In this document: piece after piece, positions 1 to 10,974 of the stretch | Numbering within the stretch: position 1 is the first letter of the stretch | How the letters are laid out: every line of letters starts with the position of its first letter | DNA from: Hymenobacter sp. CRA2 | GTDB lineage: Bacteria; Bacteroidota; Bacteroidia; Cytophagales; Hymenobacteraceae | NCBI RefSeq assembly: GCF_002007105.1 | Contig: NZ_MVBC01000007.1 | Span: forward strand, 124,001-188,000 | Direction: 5' to 3' | Length of the DNA stretch: 64,000 nucleotides | Position numbers and translations under genes: made by a program | Notes under the pieces: generated by a model | Told to the model about the DNA's origin: nothing | Database searches by the model: none | Seen by the model: only the letters and a program-made list of their open reading frames with translations

Positions 1-1334
1 TGGGGGCTATAAGCTGGCACTGGCGCGCGTCGTCCGCGTAGTTGGCGGCGCTGCCGCCCGGGTCGTACACGTTGCCCGAAGCCGCCGTCAGCGTGCTCAC
101 CGTCGGGTTGTTGTTCACCAAGGTGTAGAAGTACTCCCAGTTCCAGTTCACGCCCGGGTCGGTATGCGTCTGGTTGGGGTAGTGTTGGTGGCCTTTGATC
201 TTGACGCAGGCGCCAGTGCTGTAGGTGCCGGTGGTAGCTGCGCCGTAGAACGTGCGCAACCCATTGATGCCGTAGCCACTGCCCACAATATCGCGTGCCA
301 GCGCCGCCGAGCTTGTGTACATGGCCGTGGTGTACCACGAGGCGTCGTCCACGTAGCCCTCGTGCTCCGTGCCGATGGTGTAGGGGTTTTCCGAGCCGAT
401 GTGCCAGGCTTTGTTGGCTTCGCTGACCATCTGTGTCACCTGCCCGTCGCTGGAGCGGATGACGTAGTGGGCCGATACCTGCGCCGAGCAGTTCTTGAAC
501 CACGAAAGCGTGCCCGCGTAGGAGCCCTGCGTGGTGTGAACGGCGTAGTGGGTTACGGCCGTGCCGCTGCGCGAGCTGTAGTTGCAGGTGGTCAGGTCAG
601 TATTGGCCGGGCCGTAGTCCGTCGAGGCCGTGCGTGCGGCTGTGGAGCTAGCCGGGTCGTAGCGCTGGCCGTCGGCTTCCACGCTTCTATCGGATACCTG
701 CGTGGTGCTGGCGCTCAAAATGCGGTAGTTGGCGCTGAAGATGGCCGGCAAATAGAGGTGGTAATCCGGGAAGCGGTAACGCTGCTGGTTTTCCGCCTTG
801 GTCAGGAAGGTGAGCACGCTGTACAAATGCGAGTCCAGGGCGTAGCTGTTCACCGCGTCCTTTTCCAGGGGCAGCTCGCTCAGCGCGATGAGCACCGGCA
901 GGTGCTTGCCAGGGTTATCAGCCGTGAGCTGTTGTTGCTCGGCCAGCTTGGCATAGGCAGCGGCATAGGCCAGAATATTAGCGCCGGGCTCCTGCTGAAT
1001 GCGCGTGACGCTGATGCCCGAAAGCTGCGCCACTACTTTCAGGTTCTCGCGGAAATAATCTTTGCCATCGGCGAACAGGCCCATCACCCCCACTGGCAGC
1101 GGCATACCAGTGCAGCTCGTCGGCTCTGCCGGACCAATGTGGCGGATGTGGGTTTGGGTGTAGGCCACAGCCTCCAGCATGCCCCGCGGAATGATTGGGT
1201 ACTGCCGGTACGCCGCGGCAAAGTCGGCAGCGTAGGGCACTTCCGCCTCAAGGGTTTGGTAGGGCGCAGTTTGGGCGTGCGCGGCCATGGGCAGGCCCAG
1301 CAGGCCTGCCCAGAGCAGTAAAGTTGTTTTCATA
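1..1334 (-). CDS. Secreted N-acetylmuramoyl-L-alanine amidase (Amidase_2), 3' end outside window
   Basis: The reverse strand is open from an ATG at 1334 to the left edge, giving about 444 visible residues with no stop. The first 21 residues form a Sec signal peptide (hydrophobic core, Ala-His-Ala-Gln end). About residues 255-395 look like an Amidase_2 (PF01510) zinc amidase that cuts the amide bond between MurNAc and L-Ala in peptidoglycan: THYAVHTTQG supplies the first His ligand, GHQHYP the second and THTDPG the Asp/His end, with HYVIRSSDGQVTQ in between. From about residue 413 (GNVYDPGGSAANYADD) a CUB-like domain seems to begin and runs off the window. Of the 255 residues before the amidase, nothing is recognised. 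It is transcribed alone, away from the gene at 1793. The amidase call is firm; the missing C-terminus could hold a T9SS sorting domain. Confidence 0.82.
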
Positions 1335-1792
1335 AAACGAACGGTGGTTAGGTGCTTTGGTATCGGTAAAGTAATGTTATTCTGGTATTGTCAATAACAT
1401 ATTCGGTTATATTTTGTAAAATTTTTAAAGCCTTTCGGAGTTGGGCGTTAGCTGTAAAGATCGATCCTATGATAGGGTAGGGGGACAAACCTTCAGGTCA
1501 TCCATACCCCTGCGCGGAACGTGTAAGGGGGCTTAACAATGTGTATGATCATGGGTGAATTTAATATTGATTAAGTGCAAATATTACTGCGCTTGCGAAG
1601 TCCCTGATTTATTGAGTTGACTGGCTGATTGTCTGATTAGTTGGATGCAATAATGAAGCGTTTATAATTCGTCAGGAATAAACACTTCCTTAAAAGATAA
1701 ACCACTGATTTTAGGCTTACCAGCTTGTTGTTACCTACTTTTTTGCTCAGCTTAAGGGCCGCTTAGCTCCTACTTTTCCCATAGTTCCTGAT
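1335..1792. other. AT-rich intergenic region between divergent genes
   Basis: These 458 bases lie between the leftward amidase and the rightward gene at 1793. They are much richer in A and T than the flanking genes and have no reading frame with coding character. Besides the weak leftward promoter candidate I see no repeat, tRNA or clear rightward promoter. Confidence 0.6.
1367..1395 (-). promoter_or_regulatory. Possible promoter of the amidase gene
   Basis: On the reverse strand TTGACA (1390-1395) is followed, 18 bases after its TTG, by TACTTTAC (1367-1374), one base off the Bacteroidota TAnnTTTG box. It lies 33 bases before the ATG at 1334. It is a weak match. Confidence 0.3.
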
Positions 1793-2368
1793 ATGCGCCT
1801 TTTTATTCTTGCCCTGCCCTTGTTGCTAGCACTGCCTGTTGCGGCCCAGCACGGCGGAAGTCCAAAAACCAAAGCAGTGCCGGCTGCCAAGCCGGTAACG
1901 GTACCAGCGCCGGTGGCGCACTCGCCGCAGGTGCTGGATCAGCAGTACGGCTTCCGCGGGGTGAAGCTGGAGGCCGACAGCACCAGCCTGAGCGCTCTGG
2001 CCTTTGAGCGCCGCGACAACGACTTGTTTTATTACCATCGCGACACCGATAGCCTGACGTGGGCCAAGGCGGCTGTATCCGGCCCGAGCTACGCGTTTTA
2101 CCGCGGTAAGCTGCTGAGCCTGTCCTTTACCACCAAGGGCGCCGCCAACAGCCACGCCGTGCTGGCCCGCCTGCAGGACCTCTACGGCCCGGGCGAGCAG
2201 AAAGGCACGCAGCAGCGGTTTACCTGGCGCGGCGAGCGGACCCTACTACGCTACGAAGAAAGCTCCACCAGCAACAACGCCGTCGTTACCCTTACCTCTT
2301 TGCCGCTGACCATTCGCCGGCAGCAGGACGTGAGCGGCGTCATCGAGCAAACAGCTGCCAACCGTTAA
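1793..2368 (+). CDS. Small secreted protein of unknown function
   Basis: This encodes 191 residues. Residues 1-18 are a Sec signal peptide ending Ala-Ala-Gln. A Pro/Ala/Lys-rich linker (about 20-45) leads to a compact region (about 50-170) that reads as alternating beta strands. It has the pattern LDQQYGFRGVKLEAD, then a short helix NSHAVLARLQDLYGPG, then strands around FTWRGERTLLRYEE. This suggests a soluble periplasmic domain with a substrate-strength-tuning helix, but I recognise no family. It stands alone, with a large AT-rich leader upstream and a palindromic terminator 22 bases after the stop. The start is chosen because the signal peptide begins directly at this ATG. That it is a real gene is well supported by codon use; its function is unknown. 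Confidence 0.75.
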   Translation: MRLFILALPLLLALPVAAQHGGSPKTKAVPAAKPVTVPAPVAHSPQVLDQQYGFRGVKLEADSTSLSALAFERRDNDLFYYHRDTDSLTWAKAAVSGPSYAFYRGKLLSLSFTTKGAANSHAVLARLQDLYGPGEQKGTQQRFTWRGERTLLRYEESSTSNNAVVTLTSLPLTIRRQQDVSGVIEQTAANR

Positions 2369-2390
2369 GCTAAGTTTGCTCTGCACAGTA

Positions 2391-2426
2391 CATGAAAAAA
2401 GCCCCGTTGCAGGAGCTTTTTTCATG
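2391..2426. terminator. Palindromic terminator between convergent genes
   Basis: Twelve-base perfect arms (2391-2402 and 2415-2426; CATGAAAAAAGC and its complement) flank a 12-base loop. The A and T runs are inside the arms, so it can end transcription from the rightward gene at 1793 and the leftward remnant at 2434. Confidence 0.65.
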
Positions 2427-2433
2427 CAGATAC

Positions 2434-3036
2434 TCAGCGCCGACACCGCGCATTAGAGCAGCGCGTAGTGCGAGGCGACGGCCGCCTGACCAGAATAGAT
2501 TGCAGGCCATTGGCCCGAAGCAGCCGCCCGAGCACCCGCCGCGCGTCGGCCTGCCCGATGAGGATGTTGGCCAGATCGAGGTTGGCAACGAATACACCGT
2601 GTGCCGTCAGGCTGGCCGATGCCATTTCGATTACCCGCAGCTTGTCGCCGAGGTAATGCAGGCCGTGCAAACAGGTTATCAGGTCGAATTACCGGGGCGC
2701 GGTCCAGTCGACCACGGAGGCCACTTCGAAGGTGAGGCCGCTCACCACCGGCGGAACAGGCGCAAACGCATCGACTAAATCCACGCCGTGCAGGATGAAC
2801 GACCCGGGCGCACCGAGGCGCTGGAAGTGCTCGGCCGTTTGCCGCAGGGCGTTGCCCGCGCCGCAGCACAGATCCAGCCAGGCCGCCTGGCCGAACTGCC
2901 GGAGCAGCGCGCCGAGGTAACTTTCCGGGGCCAGCTTCAGGGCTTGTGCGTAGCGGTTGGCGCCGCGCAGGCGGTTCATGGCCGAGTTGGCTACCACCGG
3001 CGACCAAATCAGCTGCTCTTCGCTGAGTAACGCCAT
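2434..3036 (-). pseudogene. Decayed SAM-dependent methyltransferase gene (in-frame stop and probable internal deletion)
   Basis: From ATG 3036 the frame gives a class I methyltransferase start: WSPVVANSAMNR, then glycine-rich motif I WLDLCCGAGNAL (about residues 52-63), then GVDLVDAF. An in-frame TAA at 2689-2691 ends it at residue 115. The same frame continues as FDLITCLHGLHYLGDKL and GVFVANLDLANILIG, which are motifs IV and V of the same fold, so one nonsense change splits a single gene. At the far end the frame turns into unlikely codons with a stop at 2434, while the neighbouring frame reads YSGQAAVASHYALL followed by TAA at about 2453. From memory of the family this resembles its usual C-terminal end, which suggests that about 30 codons and the frame were lost. 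A sequencing error could explain the stop, but less easily both defects. It starts only 3 bases after the end of the rtcB-like gene on the same strand. Confidence 0.65.
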
Positions 3037-3039
3037 CGG

Positions 3040-5179
<2,140 letters not shown>

Positions 5180-5355
5180 ATGGGAAAGCGGGTAGTAGGA
5201 ATCAGCTGGAGAAAAGCAGGTACTTGGCGCAGCCGACAGCCTGCCTCGCCTCAGCCGGGAGCTAACAACGGCAATCCGCTTTGGGTATGCAAGAGTGCAG
5301 CGTCAGGCACAGGTAACCCAACACAGCCGTCAGCTTACAGCGGTACATAAAAAAA

Positions 5356-5391
5356 CGTCCTGCAAGGCTGCCAAAACAGCCCTGCAGGACG
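5356..5391 (-). terminator. Rho-independent terminator of the menaquinone operon
   Basis: Fifteen-base arms (5356-5370 and 5377-5391) with a 6-base loop are followed on the reverse strand by a run of seven T. It lies 38 bases past the menB stop. Confidence 0.85.
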
Positions 5392-5428
5392 CGCTGGGGT
5401 TACCAGAGTCGCCAAGCGGCCGGAGCCG

Positions 5429-6253
<825 letters not shown>

Positions 6254-6268
6254 GGGAGTGGGAAAAGG

Positions 6269-6376
6269 CCGTCATTCCGAGCTTGGCGAGGAATCTCGCG
6301 GGCTGATGTCAGGTAGTAAACTCAAGACAAGAATTACTATCCGGCGAGATGCTTCGGCTGCGCCTCTGCATGACGG
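6269..6376. repeat. Palindromic interspersed repeat between menD and menB
   Basis: The outer arms read CCGTCATTCCGAGC... and, inverted, ...CTCTGCATGACGG. The inner part holds ATCTCGCGGG and CCGGCGAGAT. It has the same layout as the element at 44028-44139 (GTCAT...GAGC...ATCTCGC, then TACTATCCGGCGAGAT). The arms are diverged, so this is an old copy. Confidence 0.65.
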
Positions 6377-6392
6377 GCAATGGGTTGAACGA

Positions 6393-8270
6393 TTAGAAAA
6401 AAGACGTGCGCACGGCGGCGCGGTATTGTTCGAAGAAGGCGGCGTTGCTGGCCGAGTCGGTGGTGATTTCCAGCACGGCGGCGTTGCCCTTGCTGCTCGG
6501 TGCAAAGAAAACCGGCAGCACCTTATCTAGTTCGGCAAACGAGGTGGCAATGAAGTAGCGCAAGCCAAAATCCCGCGCCGTGTTTTCGGCCGTCAGGGCC
6601 TGCCGCGTCTCAAAGAACTCCTCCAGTTCGGGCTGCTGCCGCGGCCCGTCGATCAGCCGGAAGATGCCGCCCGCGTGGTTGTTGATGAGAATAACGCGCA
6701 GGTTGGGCGTGGGGTAGTTGTGCCAAAAACCGTTGCGGTCATAGAAGAAGGCCACGTCGCCGGTGAGCAGCACCACGGGGCGCTCGGGCTGGGCCAGTGC
6801 CGCGCCTACTGCGGTAGAGTTGCAGCCATCGATGCCACTGGTGCCGCGGTTGGCGAAGACCTCGACGGTGCTGCCAGCCGGTAGGCCCAGGATGTTGGCG
6901 TAGCGCACGGCCATGCTGTTGGCCAGGTGCAGCGCGGCGCCGTTGGGCACCAGCTGCAGGGCGCGGTAAATGGCCGTAAACTCGTTGAACGGCTGGTTGG
7001 GCTGCGTAATGAACTCGCGCAGGAAATCCGTGGCCCAGCCGTTGGCCCGCTGCCAGGGCGTGGTGTAAGCGTCTTTGGGAGCCGCCGCCTCGCCGCGGGC
7101 TGAGCCGGGACCTTGCCAGGTCAGGCGGGTGTTGGCTGCTGGCGTTGTGCCGGGAGGAGGATTTGAGCCGGGGGCTTGAGCAGCTGTAGTCGCGCCAGGA
7201 ATCGAACCTGGATCAAGAGCTTCGGGGACTAGTATACTCTCGAAAAATGCCGCCGGCTCCATGCGAATGATGCGCGTGAGCGAGCGGAACGTATCGGCCA
7301 CCGGGCCGGCGGGCTGCACGTGCCAGTGCTGCTGCGGCGCGAAGTCGCGGAGGTAATTTTTCAGTGCCTTCGATATCAACGACTGGCCGTAGGTGATGAG
7401 CAGCTCCGGCCGCAAGGCTTCCCGCAGACCCTGCTCGGGCACTGCCATGAACACGTCCTGCTTGCCCAGCGGCGCAGTGCGCACGTCGAAGTCAGGCCCG
7501 ACGGGCTGGTGCACGTTGGCAATCAGGTCGCCGACCACCGGAATCTGGTACGCCGTGGCCAGCCGGCGCAGGGCCAGCAGCAGCGGCTCGTCGGTGGGGT
7601 GCTGCCCGGCCACGATGAGCACGCGCTTGGTCTGCCCCAGCTGTCGGCGCAGCACGTTCAGCTCGCCCGCGGGCAGCTGCGGCACGCCGGCCACCTCGCG
7701 GCTGATCTTGACCGACTCGTATTGAATTTCCTCGCCGGCTTTGGGGTAAAACGGCTCCCGCAGGGGCACATTTACCTGCACTGGTCCGGCCGGAAACTCC
7801 TGCGCGATGTTGATGGCCTCATTGACCAGGCGCGTGGCCTGCCATCGGGCGTCGGCGTGCGTAAAGTCTACCGGCAGCTCGAAGGCCGCCTTGGCGTGGC
7901 GCCCGTACAGATTGGTCTGGCGGATGGTCTGGCCGTCGAGCTGGTCAATCCACTCCGGCGGGCGGTCGGCGGTGAATACCACCAGCGGAATCTGCTGGAA
8001 AAACGCCTCCGCCACCGCAGGAGCGTAGTTCACCCCCGCCGTGCCGGAGGTGCATACCAGCGCTACAGGCCGCCGCTGCGCCTGCGCCAGGCCCAAGCCA
8101 ATAAAGGCCGCGGCGCGCTCATCGGGCACTACGCGCACGCGCAGCTCGGGGTGGCGGGCAAAGGCAATGGTAAGCGGCGCCGACCGCGACCCGGGCGACA
8201 AAACCACATCGGTGATGCCGTGCTGGGCGCAGATTTCGGGAATGTTGTGGATGGGCTGAAGCGTGGCCAA
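6393..8270 (-). CDS. menD: 2-succinyl-5-enolpyruvyl-6-hydroxy-3-cyclohexene-1-carboxylate synthase
   Basis: This thiamine-diphosphate enzyme joins isochorismate and 2-oxoglutarate in menaquinone synthesis. N-terminal motifs are HGITDVVLSPGSRSAPLTIAF, VPDERAAAFIGLGLAQ (with the catalytic Glu) and CTSGTAGVNYAPAVAEA; the C-terminal half has EVFANRGTSGIDGC and the diphosphate-binding stretch LLTGDVAFFYDRNG...INNHAGGIF. I start at TTG 8270 (625 residues). The family begins within a few residues of this point, and a TAnnTTTG box (8295-8302) and a hairpin (8319-8341) sit just upstream. An ATG at 8429 would instead give 678 residues overlapping menF by 55 bases. The domain linker carries an odd Pro/Gly/Ala-rich insertion of about 45 residues coded by about 7080-7230, part of which resembles tRNA 3' ends. 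Confidence 0.93.
   Translation of the reverse strand: MATLQPIHNIPEICAQHGITDVVLSPGSRSAPLTIAFARHPELRVRVVPDERAAAFIGLGLAQAQRRPVALVCTSGTAGVNYAPAVAEAFFQQIPLVVFTADRPPEWIDQLDGQTIRQTNLYGRHAKAAFELPVDFTHADARWQATRLVNEAINIAQEFPAGPVQVNVPLREPFYPKAGEEIQYESVKISREVAGVPQLPAGELNVLRRQLGQTKRVLIVAGQHPTDEPLLLALRRLATAYQIPVVGDLIANVHQPVGPDFDVRTAPLGKQDVFMAVPEQGLREALRPELLITYGQSLISKALKNYLRDFAPQQHWHVQPAGPVADTFRSLTRIIRMEPAAFFESILVPEALDPGSIPGATTAAQAPGSNPPPGTTPAANTRLTWQGPGSARGEAAAPKDAYTTPWQRANGWATDFLREFITQPNQPFNEFTAIYRALQLVPNGAALHLANSMAVRYANILGLPAGSTVEVFANRGTSGIDGCNSTAVGAALAQPERPVVLLTGDVAFFYDRNGFWHNYPTPNLRVILINNHAGGIFRLIDGPRQQPELEEFFETRQALTAENTARDFGLRYFIATSFAELDKVLPVFFAPSSKGNAAVLEITTDSASNAAFFEQYRAAVRTSFF
7145..7211 (-). other. 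Two tandem tRNA 3'-end-like sequences inside menD
   Basis: Read on the reverse strand, 7211-7195 is CCAGG-TTCGATT-CCTGG, a perfect T-arm with five-base stem and canonical loop, followed by the acceptor-like CGCGACTA. About 12 bases on, a second stretch reads CCCGG-CTCAAAT-CCTCC-TCCCGGC-A, a T-arm with a decayed 3' stem side and an acceptor-like end. No matching 5' halves are found, so these are not working tRNA genes. Both lie in the non-conserved linker of menD and stay in frame. Confidence 0.45.
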
Positions 8271-8294
8271 GGGCAGGAGCGAGGTAAGGCGCGG

Positions 8295-8302
8295 CAAAGG
8301 TA
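8295..8302 (-). promoter_or_regulatory. Possible internal promoter (-7 box) for menD
   Basis: The reverse strand has TACCTTTG, an exact TAnnTTTG box, 24 bases before the TTG start at 8270. I see no good -33 element at the expected distance. Confidence 0.35.
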
Positions 8303-8318
8303 AACCGCGCAGCCAACT

Positions 8319-8341
8319 GATTCCGCTGCTTACGCGGAATC
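8319..8341 (-). terminator. Hairpin between menF and menD
   Basis: Eight-base perfect arms (8319-8326 and 8334-8341) flank a 7-base loop. There is no T run, so it may act as an attenuator or RNA-processing hairpin rather than a strong terminator. Confidence 0.35.
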
Positions 8342-8374
8342 CAACGAAAGCGGACAGCTGTATAAGCGTAGCCG

Positions 8375-9583
8375 CTACTCGTCCAGCACCGAGCCCACCG
8401 TGCGCAGCTTCATTTCCGTTTCCTGCCACTCCTTCGCCGGGTCCGATTCCGTAGTGAGGCCGGTGCCGGCGTACAGAATAGCTTCAGTGGGGCGCAGCTG
8501 CATGCAGCGCAGGTTCACGAACAGGCGCGAGGTGCCGGGCGCGGGCAGGTTCACGGGCCCCAGGAAGCCGCTGTAGTAAGTTCGGTCGTAGCCTTCGTGG
8601 CGCTGCAGGAAGCCCAGGGCTGCCTCGCGGGGCATGCCGCCCACGGCCGAGGTCGGGTGCAGCAGCCGCAGCATGTCGGTGGCGAAAGTAGGGGAGGTGA
8701 CGCGCTTCAGATCCACCCGAAACTCCGTGCGCAGGTGCAGCAGGTTGCCCGCCTGCACGGTTTTGGGCCCGGTTTCGTCGTAGTCGCGGATGCGCAGCTG
8801 CTTGAAGCAACCCACCACGTAGCGTCCCACCATGGCCTGTTCCTCGATGTCTTTCTGCCGCCACATCGCCGAGTTGGCGGTGATATCCGGCGTGAGCGGC
8901 TGCGTGCCAGCCAGGGCCATGGTCCGAAACTCCGCCCCATCGGTTTCCACCAGCACTTCGGGCGTGGCGCCCAACCACGTACCGGCCTGCGGCGCACTGA
9001 CCAGGCTCACAAACGCGCGCGGATGCTGTCGGCACAGCTCGTCGAAAGCTTTCAGGGTATCGAAGCCTGCCGGCAACGGACGCAGCGCGGCCCGGCTCGA
9101 TACTACTTTGGTCATCTGCCCGGCCCGGATGGCGCCCACGGCCTGGGCCACCAGCGTTTCGTAGCCGCCGCGGTCGGTGGTAGCCGGCAGCGGTTGCGGG
9201 CTCACGTGCCATGCCAGTTGTTCGGGCTCCGTGGTTTCGTGGATGACGCGCTGCACGGCCGCTACTGCTTCCACCGGCAGCGCGTGCGAGAGACTCAGCT
9301 GCTGGCCAGCCGAGAAATCCAGCACCACGTCGGCGGGCAGCAGCATGGCCTCGGCCGTGTCGCCGTCCTGGAAGGGGTAAAAGGCAAAGCCGGCCGGGGC
9401 CGTGGGCTCCAGCGACGGCGGTAAACCCGACAGGTGCAGCGGCCGCAAGCTCAGCAGCAGTACTGGCGCGGCCGCGTGCGGCAGGCGCCACAGGGCCACC
9501 GAGCCCTCGTGCCGCAGCGCCAGGGCTACCAGCCGGCGCACCGTGGCGGAGGCGGCCGTGTCGGCTACTTGTTTTTGCGTCAC
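8375..9583 (-). CDS. menF: Isochorismate synthase
   Basis: The 402-residue protein belongs to the chorismate-binding family (PF00425) and would convert chorismate to isochorismate, the first step toward menaquinone. The N-terminal 120 residues are variable. The catalytic domain runs from about 135 to the end: KVVSSRAALRPLP, FDTLKAFDELCRQHPRAFVSLV, WLGATPEVLVETDGAEFRTMALAGTQP (substrate pocket), then EEQAMVGRYV with the metal-binding Glu, LLHLRTEF, LHPTSAVGGMPREAAL (the His-Pro-Thr-x-Ala-Val-x-Gly motif) and a closing FVNLRCMQL...GTGLTTESDPAKEWQETE. The isochorismate form is chosen over anthranilate or salicylate synthase because of the men neighbours. The start overlaps the stop of the thioesterase gene by 4 bases (ATGA), a sign of coupled translation. 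Confidence 0.93.
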   Translation of the reverse strand: MTQKQVADTAASATVRRLVALALRHEGSVALWRLPHAAAPVLLLSLRPLHLSGLPPSLEPTAPAGFAFYPFQDGDTAEAMLLPADVVLDFSAGQQLSLSHALPVEAVAAVQRVIHETTEPEQLAWHVSPQPLPATTDRGGYETLVAQAVGAIRAGQMTKVVSSRAALRPLPAGFDTLKAFDELCRQHPRAFVSLVSAPQAGTWLGATPEVLVETDGAEFRTMALAGTQPLTPDITANSAMWRQKDIEEQAMVGRYVVGCFKQLRIRDYDETGPKTVQAGNLLHLRTEFRVDLKRVTSPTFATDMLRLLHPTSAVGGMPREAALGFLQRHEGYDRTYYSGFLGPVNLPAPGTSRLFVNLRCMQLRPTEAILYAGTGLTTESDPAKEWQETEMKLRTVGSVLDE

Positions 9584-10029
9584 TGCTGAATCTTTTTGGC
9601 CGGCAACTCAATCACCGCCATCGTAATGCGGCTCACGCAGATCAGGGCGTTGGTTTCCTCGTGCCGGATCTTGATTTCCCAGATCTGGGTGGTGCGGCCC
9701 AGGTGCAGGGCCTCGGCCCGGCCCAGTACGTAGCCCGAGCGCACGCTCTTGATGTGGTTGGCGTTGATTTCTAACCCCACGCAGGCGTAGCGCGTACGGT
9801 CTACTTGCAGCACTGCGCCGATGCTGCCCAGTGTTTCGGCCAGCACTACCGAAGCACCGCCGTGCAACAGGCCCATGGGCTGGTGCGTGCGGTGGTCGAC
9901 GGGCATCCGGCCCTCGATGAATTGCTCGCCCACGGCGGTGATTTCAATGCCGAGATGCTCGCCCATGGTGTTGCGGGACCAAGCGTTGAGTTCGGCCACC
10001 GAGGGCAGAGAAGCGGAAGCAGGCAGCAT
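9580..10029 (-). CDS. menI: Hotdog-fold acyl-CoA thioesterase, likely 1,4-dihydroxy-2-naphthoyl-CoA hydrolase
   Basis: The 149 residues match the PaaI/YdiI-type hotdog thioesterases. The diagnostic stretch HQPMGLLHGGASVVLAETLGS (about 48-68) holds the catalytic Glu on the central helix and the His-Gly-Gly turn; CVGLEINANHIKSVRSGYVLGRA follows. YdiI-type members remove CoA from 1,4-dihydroxy-2-naphthoyl-CoA, the step missing from the menF, menD and menB genes downstream. Position as first gene of that cluster and the 4-base overlap with menF make this role likely, though paralogues that act on other aryl-CoAs look the same. A Bacteroidota promoter lies 76 bases upstream. Confidence 0.82.
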   Translation of the reverse strand: MLPASASLPSVAELNAWSRNTMGEHLGIEITAVGEQFIEGRMPVDHRTHQPMGLLHGGASVVLAETLGSIGAVLQVDRTRYACVGLEINANHIKSVRSGYVLGRAEALHLGRTTQIWEIKIRHEETNALICVSRITMAVIELPAKKIQQ

Positions 10030-10083
10030 AAAAGTGGAGTGGCGCTAAGTAGGTTCCCGAAACGTTCGGGGCCGCTAAAGTGC

Positions 10084-10091
10084 TACTTTTG
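10084..10091 (+). promoter_or_regulatory. Possible promoter (-7 box) of the histidine phosphatase gene
   Basis: TACTTTTG is an exact TAnnTTTG box 35 bases before the GTG start at 10127. A -33 element is not clear. It lies back to back with the promoter of the men operon. Confidence 0.4.
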
Positions 10092-10104
10092 GCCCCCATC
10101 TCAG

Positions 10105-10134
10105 CAAAACTACGCCCCAAAACCGCGTGGTCAA
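10105..10134 (-). promoter_or_regulatory. Promoter of the menI-menF-menD-menB operon
   Basis: On the reverse strand TTG (10132-10134) is followed after exactly 19 bases by TAGTTTTG (10105-10112), a full match to the Bacteroidota vegetative consensus. The expected start of transcription is about 70 bases before the thioesterase ATG. The -33 element overlaps the start codon of the divergent phosphatase gene, so the two transcripts may interfere. Confidence 0.55.
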
Positions 10135-10741
10135 GAAAATCTACCTCATTCGCCACGGCCAGACGTACTTCAATGTGCGCGGCATTGTGCAAGGCAGCGG
10201 CGTCGACGCGCCCCTCAACGACGTGGGCCAGCAGCAGGCCCGGCAGTTTCACGCCGCCTACCAGCACGTGCCCTTCGACCGGGTGCACATTTCCACCCTG
10301 ATGCGTACCCAGCAGTCGGTGCAGCCCTTCCTCGACATGGGCCTGCCCCACGAGCGGCACCGCGCCCTCGACGAAATCAGCTGGGGCCACCGCGAGGGTA
10401 CGCGCATCACCCCCGAAGAAGACATCGAGTACCACGGCCTGCTGCGTGCCTGGCAGCGCGGCGAAACCCAGCTGGCTCTGCCCGGCGGCGAAAGCCCGGA
10501 GCAGGTAGCGGCCCGGCAGCGGCCCTTCATCGAGGAGGTGCTGCGCGGCCGGCCCGAGGAAGAAACCGTGCTGGTGTGCATGCACGGCCGCGCCATGCGC
10601 GTGCTGCTGTGCCAGCTGCTGAACTACCCGCTCAGCCGCATGGACCACTTCGAGCACCGCAACCTGTGCCTGTACCGCGTGCACTACACCGGCTCGTTGT
10701 TCAGCATCCGCAGCTACATGGATACCGCGCATCTGATGTAA
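10127..10741 (+). CDS. Histidine phosphatase family protein (phosphoglycerate mutase-like)
   Basis: The 204-residue protein has the branch-1 histidine phosphatase signature at its start, IYLIRHGQTYFNVRG, with the phospho-acceptor His10. It also has the second catalytic His in VCMHGRAMRVLLCQLL (about residue 152) and the Arg in ISTLMRTQQS. These enzymes remove phosphate from small metabolites, sugars or proteins; the substrate cannot be told from sequence. The start is GTG at 10127, directly before the LIRHG strand, so no earlier start is likely. It is divergent from the men operon and alone on its strand; the next gene is 233 bases on. Confidence 0.88.
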   Translation: MVKKIYLIRHGQTYFNVRGIVQGSGVDAPLNDVGQQQARQFHAAYQHVPFDRVHISTLMRTQQSVQPFLDMGLPHERHRALDEISWGHREGTRITPEEDIEYHGLLRAWQRGETQLALPGGESPEQVAARQRPFIEEVLRGRPEEETVLVCMHGRAMRVLLCQLLNYPLSRMDHFEHRNLCLYRVHYTGSLFSIRSYMDTAHLM

Positions 10742-10914
10742 GGTCCACGCCGAAAACCACTGCCCAAAAGCAGTAGCCAAGGGCGCGCAAATCCATGGGC
10801 TGGGCCCGGTGAAGCTGCCCTGAACTGTTTGTCGTCGCCTGGGTTACTCAGTCAGCGCCGTTTCGCTGAATACCCTAAGGCTTTCGAAGCCGGGAACGTT
10901 TGCGCAAATTCGGG

Positions 10915-10946
10915 TTTGCGGCCGGAAAAAATCCGGTCTATTTTTG
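10915..10946 (+). promoter_or_regulatory. Promoter of the pyruvate dehydrogenase E2 gene
   Basis: TTTG at 10915-10918, a 20-base spacer and TATTTTTG at 10939-10946 match the Bacteroidota -33/-7 consensus. The ATG follows 28 bases after the -7 box. Confidence 0.6.
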
Positions 10947-10974
10947 ACCCCCTGAACACAACTGACGACTAGCA

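Noticed and set aside
164-1321. 385-residue forward frame at the left edge
   Set aside because: It is antisense to the amidase gene, which has a signal peptide and zinc ligands and simply runs off the window without a stop.
7187-7211. Functional tRNA gene in menD
   Set aside because: Only the T-arm and acceptor-like 3' side are present; no D-arm, paired anticodon stem or 5' acceptor strand is found upstream.
8271-8429. Longer menD start at ATG 8429
   Set aside because: It overlaps menF by 55 bases, adds 53 residues without family similarity and would place a hairpin and a promoter-like box inside the gene; kept only as an alternative.
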